In this document: in pieces, positions 6,541 to 10,825 of the stretch
Position numbering within the stretch: position 1 is the stretch's first letter
Layout: every line of letters starts with the position of its first letter
The notes under the pieces: generated by a model
Database searches by the model: none
What the model saw: only the letters and a program-made list of their open reading frames with translations
Told to the model about the DNA's origin: nothing
Position numbers and translations under genes: made by a program
Assembly (NCBI GenBank): GCA_029264635.1
Contig: JARIAA010000178.1
Location: 1 to 10,825 of the forward strand
Direction of reading: 5' to 3'
DNA: 10,825 nucleotides
From: Psychrobacter sp.
GTDB lineage: Bacteria; Pseudomonadota; Gammaproteobacteria; Pseudomonadales; Moraxellaceae

Positions 6541-6631
6541 AATATAAGATAGACCTTACTTTTGATTGGAATTGATATCGATATTATCACAATATCTTAT
6601 CAACAAAACAGTAACTAATGAGACACAATCA

Positions 6632-7738
6632 TTAATTAATTGCACCATTGCGTGCAAAAGTAGGAAGATTAAGGCCTGGTGGTTTATGCATCCAAATATA
6701 AACGGCTTTACCCGCCAAGTTTTCATCGGGGACAAAACCCCAAAAACGTCCATCGGCACTACGATCTCGATTATCACCCATGACAAAATACTGCCCAGAA
6801 GGAACAGTTACTTGCCACTCAGTACCAGCCGAGCTTAATACTTCTGGCGCTTCTTGTTGTAAAAATGGGGCATATTGCGAGCTATTCATATCTGCTAGAT
6901 AACGCACTAAATGCTTATTATCACCCTGAGTTTCTTGAAAATACTGTGCTTGTGCTTCTTCTTCTTGACCCATTTGCGCCGCTTCAGCCGCAGTTAACAT
7001 CTGACCTGGCACAAGCTGACCCGCTGGATAAAGCTGTGTGGTGAGCTCATTATCTGCAGCGAAATTGACGGGTTTAGTGTCTACTGGCACCTCATTAATC
7101 GTAAGCTGTCCTTGGCTGTAACTGACCGTATCGCCTGGCAGGCCAATCACGCGCTTGATATAGTAAATACTTGGGTTTTCAGGGTAGCGAAAAACTGCCA
7201 CATCGCCGTGCTCAGGCTCGCCCGTATCGAGTACTTTGTTATAAGTCAGTGGTAAACGCACGCCATAAGCATATTTATTGACAGCGATAAAATCACCTGT
7301 ATACAAGGTTGGAACCATAGAAGATGACGGAATATTAAAAGGCTCTACTAAAAATGAGCGCACGATTAATACTACGGCAAGTACTGGAAAAAAGTCGTAC
7401 GCCCAGCGAATCAAAGTATTTTCTTTACTATTGACCGTTTTAGTACTGGCGATATTAGCGTAGCTCTTAGTTTCTAAATACTCTTGATAAGTTTGACGAA
7501 CCTCTGTAGGTAAATCATCTTTATTTAGATAGTTTAGATCTGTATAAGTAAGATTATGCTGATTTAACTCTGCTACTAATTTTGCCTCTTGGCGCTCAAG
7601 ATTAGCTTTGGCAACTGCAAATTCTTGAGTACTCTTTTTATAGCCTCCATGCTGTTTGAACCATATTTTATCTAGTAGCCATATTAAACCTAAACCTATA
7701 GTTAACGGCACCAAAATTAAATTAAAATCAAAATCCAT
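6632..7738 (-). CDS. lepB: Signal peptidase I
   Basis: LepB is the inner-membrane serine protease that removes signal peptides from Sec and Tat exported proteins on the periplasmic side. From ATG 7738 the product has 368 residues. A first membrane helix lies at about 4-23, then a long polar, Lys/Glu/Gln-rich cytoplasmic loop, and a second helix at about 113-131. The catalytic domain follows: box B PSSSMVPTL with nucleophile Ser140, box D YIKRVIGLPGD with general-base Lys195, and box E GDNRDRSADGRFWG from about 321. A Gln/Ala/Glu-rich insert sits between boxes D and E at about 240-300. The frame continues upstream to TTG 7780 (14 more residues), but ATG 7738 places the first helix directly at the N-terminus as the family expects. 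Its ribosome-binding site (AGG) is modest. It lies 122 bases after lepA. Confidence 0.95.
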   Translation of the reverse strand: MDFDFNLILVPLTIGLGLIWLLDKIWFKQHGGYKKSTQEFAVAKANLERQEAKLVAELNQHNLTYTDLNYLNKDDLPTEVRQTYQEYLETKSYANIASTKTVNSKENTLIRWAYDFFPVLAVVLIVRSFLVEPFNIPSSSMVPTLYTGDFIAVNKYAYGVRLPLTYNKVLDTGEPEHGDVAVFRYPENPSIYYIKRVIGLPGDTVSYSQGQLTINEVPVDTKPVNFAADNELTTQLYPAGQLVPGQMLTAAEAAQMGQEEEAQAQYFQETQGDNKHLVRYLADMNSSQYAPFLQQEAPEVLSSAGTEWQVTVPSGQYFVMGDNRDRSADGRFWGFVPDENLAGKAVYIWMHKPPGLNLPTFARNGAIN

Positions 7739-7801
7739 ACCAATTTGCCTATTAACGAGCTGCTTATCTGACCATCTCAATTCACATAATAGCCATTATT
7801 A

Positions 7802-7815
7802 TTCAAAATTTTGAA
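7802..7815. repeat. Perfect 14-bp palindrome between lepA and lepB
   Basis: TTCAAAATTTTGAA reads identically on both strands, 64 bases upstream of the lepB start. Its length and symmetry resemble a dimeric repressor site, but no regulator is suggested by context and an AT-only core can arise by chance. Confidence 0.35.
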
Positions 7816-7860
7816 CCATGACTAATACAGTGCTTAATACCTAACTCAGCGGTCAATGAC

Positions 7861-9657
7861 TTAATCTACCTGCAATACCGCTAAGAAGGCTTCTTGTGGA
7901 ATCTCCACATTACCCACTTGCTTCATGCGTTTTTTACCTGCTTTTTGCTTAGATAACAGCTTTTTCTTACGCGATACGTCACCACCATAACACTTGGCTA
8001 ACACGTCTTTACGCATGGCTTTTACCGTACTACGACCAATAATTTGACTACCAATGGCAGCCTGAATCGCTACATCAAACATCTGACGTGGAATCAGCTC
8101 TTTCATCTTAGTGACCAGCTGGTTACCACGGAAGCGCGCTTGATCCTGATGTACAATCATCGCCAAAGCATCGACTTTATCACCATTGATTAGGACATCA
8201 ACCTTAACTAACTTGTCGACTTGATAACGCTCAAAATTATAGTCCAATGATGCAAAACCGCGCGAGACCGATTTTAGACGGTCAAAGAAGTCCATGACCA
8301 CCTCTCCCATTGGAATATCAAAAATCAGCTGTACCTGCTTACCTGTAAAACGCATATCAACTTGTACGCCGCGACGGTCGATACAAAGGGTCATGACATT
8401 ACCCAAATAATCTTGTGGCACTAAAATCTGGCAGCGCGCAATCGGCTCACGAAACTCTTCGATATTATTTGGCTCAGGCAATCTTGAGGGATTGTCGACA
8501 TAAATCACCTCGCCATCTTTCTTTTCAATCTCATAGATAACGGATGGGGCGGTGGTAATCAAGTCCAAATCATATTCGCGCTCAAGACGCTCTTGGATAA
8601 TCTCCATGTGCAGCATACCTAAGAAGCCGCAGCGAAAACCAAAACCTAACGCATCAGAGGTGTCTGGCTCAAAAAATAACGACGCATCATTAATCTGTAG
8701 TTTTTGCAGCGCTTCACGAAATTTTTCGAAATCACTAGAATCAACGGGGAACATTCCAGCATATACCTGCGGGGTAATTTGCTTAAAGCCAGGAATACGC
8801 TCAACATCAGGGGTCTTTGCATGAGTAATCGTATCGCCAACCGGCGCACCAGCGATATCTTTAATCCCAGCGATAATAAAACCAACTTCCCCAGCTTCTA
8901 AAATACCTGTATCTAAAGGTTTGGGGGTAAACACCCCAATAGAGCTGACAGGATGGGCTTCTTTGGTCGATTTGATATAGATTTTATCGCCTTTTTTGAC
9001 GGTACCCTGACGCACACGTACTAAAGAGACTACCCCTAAGTAACTATCAAACCATGAATCAATAATTAAGGCTTGAAGAGGCGCTTCACGGTCACCTGTT
9101 GGTGCAGGAATAAACTCAACCAAAGCTTCCAGCAGTTTATCCACACCAAGACCAGACTTGGCTGAAACGCGCGGCGCATCTGTCGCATCAATACCGATAA
9201 TATCTTCGATCTCTTGTATAACACGCTCAGGCTCGACTTGTGGCAGATCAATCTTGTTTAAAACTGCCATCACCTCCAAGCCTTGATCCACTGCAGTATA
9301 GCAGTTTGCAACCGACTGTGCCTCCACACCTTGCGCGGCATCTACCACTAATAGCGCGCCTTCACAAGCAGCAAGCGAGCGTGAGACTTCGTAAGAGAAA
9401 TCAACGTGACCTGGGGTATCGATAAAGTTGAGCTGATAACGCTCACCATTTGGATGATCATAAAATAAGGTTACAGACTGTGCCTTAATAGTGATACCGC
9501 GTTCACGCTCAATATCCATGGAATCAAGTACTTGCGCCTGCATTTCACGATCTTGCAAGGCACCGCACATTTGAATAAAACGATCGGCAAGGGTCGACTT
9601 GCCATGATCGATATGAGCAATAATAGAAAAATTACGAATATTGGCTAATGCAGTCAC
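7861..9657 (-). CDS. lepA: Elongation factor 4 (LepA), ribosome-associated GTPase
   Basis: LepA/EF4 is a translational GTPase related to EF-G, linked to ribosome back-translocation under stress and to 30S biogenesis. At 598 residues it has the standard family length. GTPase motifs are intact: G1 AHIDHGKST (14-22), RGITI (53-57), DTPGH (80-84), NKID (134-137) and SAK (165-167). They are followed by the domain II beta-barrel, EF-G-like domains III and V, and the LepA-specific C-terminal domain with AMRKDVLAKCYGGDVSRKKK and the basic KQKAGKKRMKQ stretch that contacts tRNA in known structures. The start is GTG at 9657, beginning TALANIRNFSIIAHID as in homologues, with AGG seven bases upstream. 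The lepA-lepB pairing is the classic order. With a long gap upstream, lepA is probably the first gene of the block. Confidence 0.97.
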   Translation of the reverse strand: MTALANIRNFSIIAHIDHGKSTLADRFIQMCGALQDREMQAQVLDSMDIERERGITIKAQSVTLFYDHPNGERYQLNFIDTPGHVDFSYEVSRSLAACEGALLVVDAAQGVEAQSVANCYTAVDQGLEVMAVLNKIDLPQVEPERVIQEIEDIIGIDATDAPRVSAKSGLGVDKLLEALVEFIPAPTGDREAPLQALIIDSWFDSYLGVVSLVRVRQGTVKKGDKIYIKSTKEAHPVSSIGVFTPKPLDTGILEAGEVGFIIAGIKDIAGAPVGDTITHAKTPDVERIPGFKQITPQVYAGMFPVDSSDFEKFREALQKLQINDASLFFEPDTSDALGFGFRCGFLGMLHMEIIQERLEREYDLDLITTAPSVIYEIEKKDGEVIYVDNPSRLPEPNNIEEFREPIARCQILVPQDYLGNVMTLCIDRRGVQVDMRFTGKQVQLIFDIPMGEVVMDFFDRLKSVSRGFASLDYNFERYQVDKLVKVDVLINGDKVDALAMIVHQDQARFRGNQLVTKMKELIPRQMFDVAIQAAIGSQIIGRSTVKAMRKDVLAKCYGGDVSRKKKLLSKQKAGKKRMKQVGNVEIPQEAFLAVLQVD

Positions 9658-9686
9658 AAAGCGCCTACTAGATAAAAGGTGATTGG

Positions 9687-9737
9687 ATAACCGCTAGTGA
9701 ACAACGGTACTTGAACAACAATGAAAATAGCGGTTAT
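9687..9737. repeat. 9-bp inverted repeat in the lepA leader
   Basis: ATAACCGCT (9687-9695) and AGCGGTTAT (9729-9737) are perfect inverted repeats 33 bases apart, ending 30 bases before the lepA start. In the lepA mRNA they could form a leader stem-loop. No role can be read from the sequence. Confidence 0.4.
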
Positions 9738-9888
9738 TGGATATTAATTAAGATAATGACTTTGAAAATAGGAGTTAAACAAACGAAGTTTGATTGTATG
9801 GATTATGACCAATAAAATAAGTCTAGCGCAACTGATCTAATAATAGGAGTCATAAAGATTGCTATCACAGTACTCACTGCCGCATACA

Positions 9889-9894
9889 ATTATA
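9889..9894 (-). promoter_or_regulatory. Candidate -10 element for lepA
   Basis: The minus strand reads a perfect TATAAT about 230 bases upstream of the lepA start. The -35 region at proper spacing (AGAAAA) is poor. It is the best -10 match in the gap, but only half a promoter. Confidence 0.25.
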
Positions 9895-10046
9895 TGAGTG
9901 TATTCTAGCAGTTTTCTGCAGTAAAGTAAGGCGATTTTATCAGTCAGAATTTGGTTCGCGACTCATATTAAGCTCTAATTGAGGTTAATAGTAAGATAAG
10001 CGATTAAGTGAGAAACTTATAACTAAAAATCAGCTATCTCTCTTTA

Positions 10047-10068
10047 TTATCCCAAATTCTTTGGATAA
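10047..10068 (-). terminator. Weak hairpin just after the KpsS-like gene
   Basis: TTATCC (10047-10052) and GGATAA (10063-10068) form a 6-bp stem with a 10-base loop, five bases beyond the stop of the KpsS-like gene. It is placed as a terminator would be, but the stem is weak and no U tract follows on the minus strand. Confidence 0.25.
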
Positions 10069-10072
10069 ATCA

Positions 10073-10825
10073 TTATTTAGCAGTATCAGTGACTATAGTT
10101 GTGGTTTGTGATGCTTGTAAATACTTATACATCCATGGTGATTTGCCATAAAACGCGCCATTGATCTGGGTCTGCTCGATCAGATACTCACGAAACCTTA
10201 AGTAAAATTCGTTATCGGGGTGCTTGGGATGCTGCCAAAACTCATCAAGCGGCTTGGGATCGGTGAGCTTAGGGGTATCGTAAATAGCACGTCCCATGAT
10301 TTTGGTGGGTTTTTTATGATACACCGATTGTAACCCTGTAGTGCTATTGATAGTCACCATTCCAATACTGTGTTTCATCAGTGTTGGCAGATGCATATCA
10401 CAACCATAAAATACTCGCGCGTCAACCTGATAACGAGAGGCTAAGCTTGCTACCAATTCTCGATAATTGCGGTGACCCCGATCTAATGGATGGTGCTTAA
10501 ATACCAACAGCTGGGTCGTATCAGCATGATGAGCAAAGCTTGCGATAACTTCGTCAATAAACTGTACTATATCGCGGTAACCGCTGTGATGGGTGATTTG
10601 CGAATCATTATGTACTTGTAAGCTAACCAAAAAGTAGCGGTTGTCTGCTTGTGTAATAAGATGTTTTTGTAGTTTTTTATCTGGTAGATAGCCACATAAT
10701 TTGCGCCATGGTGCCTTTAGCCATGCGATTGCTTCTTGCCATGCCGTCATACCGCGATAATGCGAATAATGTGGATAACGCGCTTTGTGGAATCGAGCGA
10801 CAATATAATAAACAATAGCAGCAAA
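10073..10825 (-). CDS. KpsS-like capsule polysaccharide protein, 5' part beyond the window
   Basis: The frame is open from the right edge to TAA at 10073 (250 residues), so the gene starts outside the window. The Met at 10750 is internal, because RFHKARYPHYSHYRGMTAW reads across it. The sequence resembles the C-terminal part of capsule synthesis proteins of the KpsS/KpsC (Capsule_synth) family: a Rossmann-like strand YFLVSLQVHNDSQI, the HP motif in VFKHHPLDRG, and the donor-site-like segment INSTTGLQSVYHKKPTKIMG. Known KpsS and KpsC are cytoplasmic transferases that build the Kdo linker on the lipid anchor of group 2 type capsules before ABC export. This suggests a capsule or surface polysaccharide locus to the right, with this gene at its end next to lepA. 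KpsS fits better than KpsC because there is no second repeat of the motifs after this one, but the missing N-terminus prevents a firm choice. Confidence 0.8.
   Translation of the reverse strand, partial: FAAIVYYIVARFHKARYPHYSHYRGMTAWQEAIAWLKAPWRKLCGYLPDKKLQKHLITQADNRYFLVSLQVHNDSQITHHSGYRDIVQFIDEVIASFAHHADTTQLLVFKHHPLDRGHRNYRELVASLASRYQVDARVFYGCDMHLPTLMKHSIGMVTINSTTGLQSVYHKKPTKIMGRAIYDTPKLTDPKPLDEFWQHPKHPDNEFYLRFREYLIEQTQINGAFYGKSPWMYKYLQASQTTTIVTDTAK

Larger units (their letters stand above)
9658..10072. other. 415-bp gene-free stretch between lepA and the KpsS-like gene
   Basis: AT-rich DNA with stops in all frames and only very short open frames. It should hold the lepA promoter and the 3' end of the KpsS-like transcript. 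Visible items are the inverted repeat at 9687-9737, a TATAAT on the minus strand at 9894-9889, a short hairpin at 10047-10068, and the 9-base direct repeat AATAGGAGT at 9767-9775 and 9842-9850. No RNA gene was recognised. Confidence 0.6.

Noticed and set aside
6556..6786. Minus-strand open frame of 76 codons overlapping the lepB end
   Set aside because: It is an out-of-frame shadow of the conserved lepB C-terminus (box E region).
7739..7780. TTG start for lepB, 14 residues earlier
   Set aside because: It would place a polar charged segment before the first membrane helix. ATG 7738 gives the usual signal peptidase I N-terminus.
8552..8901. Several short open frames on both strands inside lepA
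   Set aside because: They are alternative-frame shadows of the fully conserved lepA gene.
9767..9850. Direct repeat AATAGGAGT, two copies
   Set aside because: Nine bases in AT-rich DNA, only two copies and no associated structure. It was not treated as a mobile-element or CRISPR signature.

Overview
The window looks like a chromosomal segment of a gammaproteobacterium of the Moraxellaceae, most likely Psychrobacter or a close relative. This is inferred from the housekeeping order lepA-lepB-DUF4845-rnc-era-recO-pdxJ, the moderately AT-rich coding sequence, the OmpA-type porin and the orphan FimT-like pseudopilin. No similarity search was possible, so the genus is an inference.

Layout. Positions 1-857 (minus) hold the N-terminal part of an OmpA-family outer-membrane protein: signal peptide, barrel, Pro/Val-rich linker and the start of a calcium-type Asp repeat. 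It is cut by the window edge. An AT-rich gap of roughly 770 bp (858-1629) holds promoter-like elements on both strands and a terminator-like hairpin on the plus strand with no recognisable gene before it. A FimT/GspH-type pseudopilin (1630-2178, plus) follows, convergent with the main gene block. From 9657 down to 2199, all on the minus strand, run lepA (EF4), lepB (signal peptidase I), a small DUF4845 membrane protein, rnc (RNase III), era, recO and pdxJ. This is the conserved proteobacterial cluster linking membrane protein export, translation, rRNA processing, 30S assembly, DNA repair and pyridoxal phosphate synthesis. After a gene-free stretch of about 415 bp, the window ends in the C-terminal part of a KpsS-like capsule polysaccharide protein (10073 to the right edge, minus).

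The most striking point is rnc. Its reading frame is intact over about 264 codons except for one in-frame amber TAG at 5619-5621, at the position of the conserved Glu of the Glu-Gly pair (E65 in E. coli RNase III). Both halves otherwise look well conserved. This suggests a very recent nonsense mutation, a sequencing error, or suppression. The essential gene era lies directly downstream and has a plausible promoter of its own in the rnc-era gap. Era also carries an unusual acidic, low-complexity N-terminal extension of about 88 residues. I found no mobile element, CRISPR array, tRNA or rRNA, and no clearly new multi-gene system.
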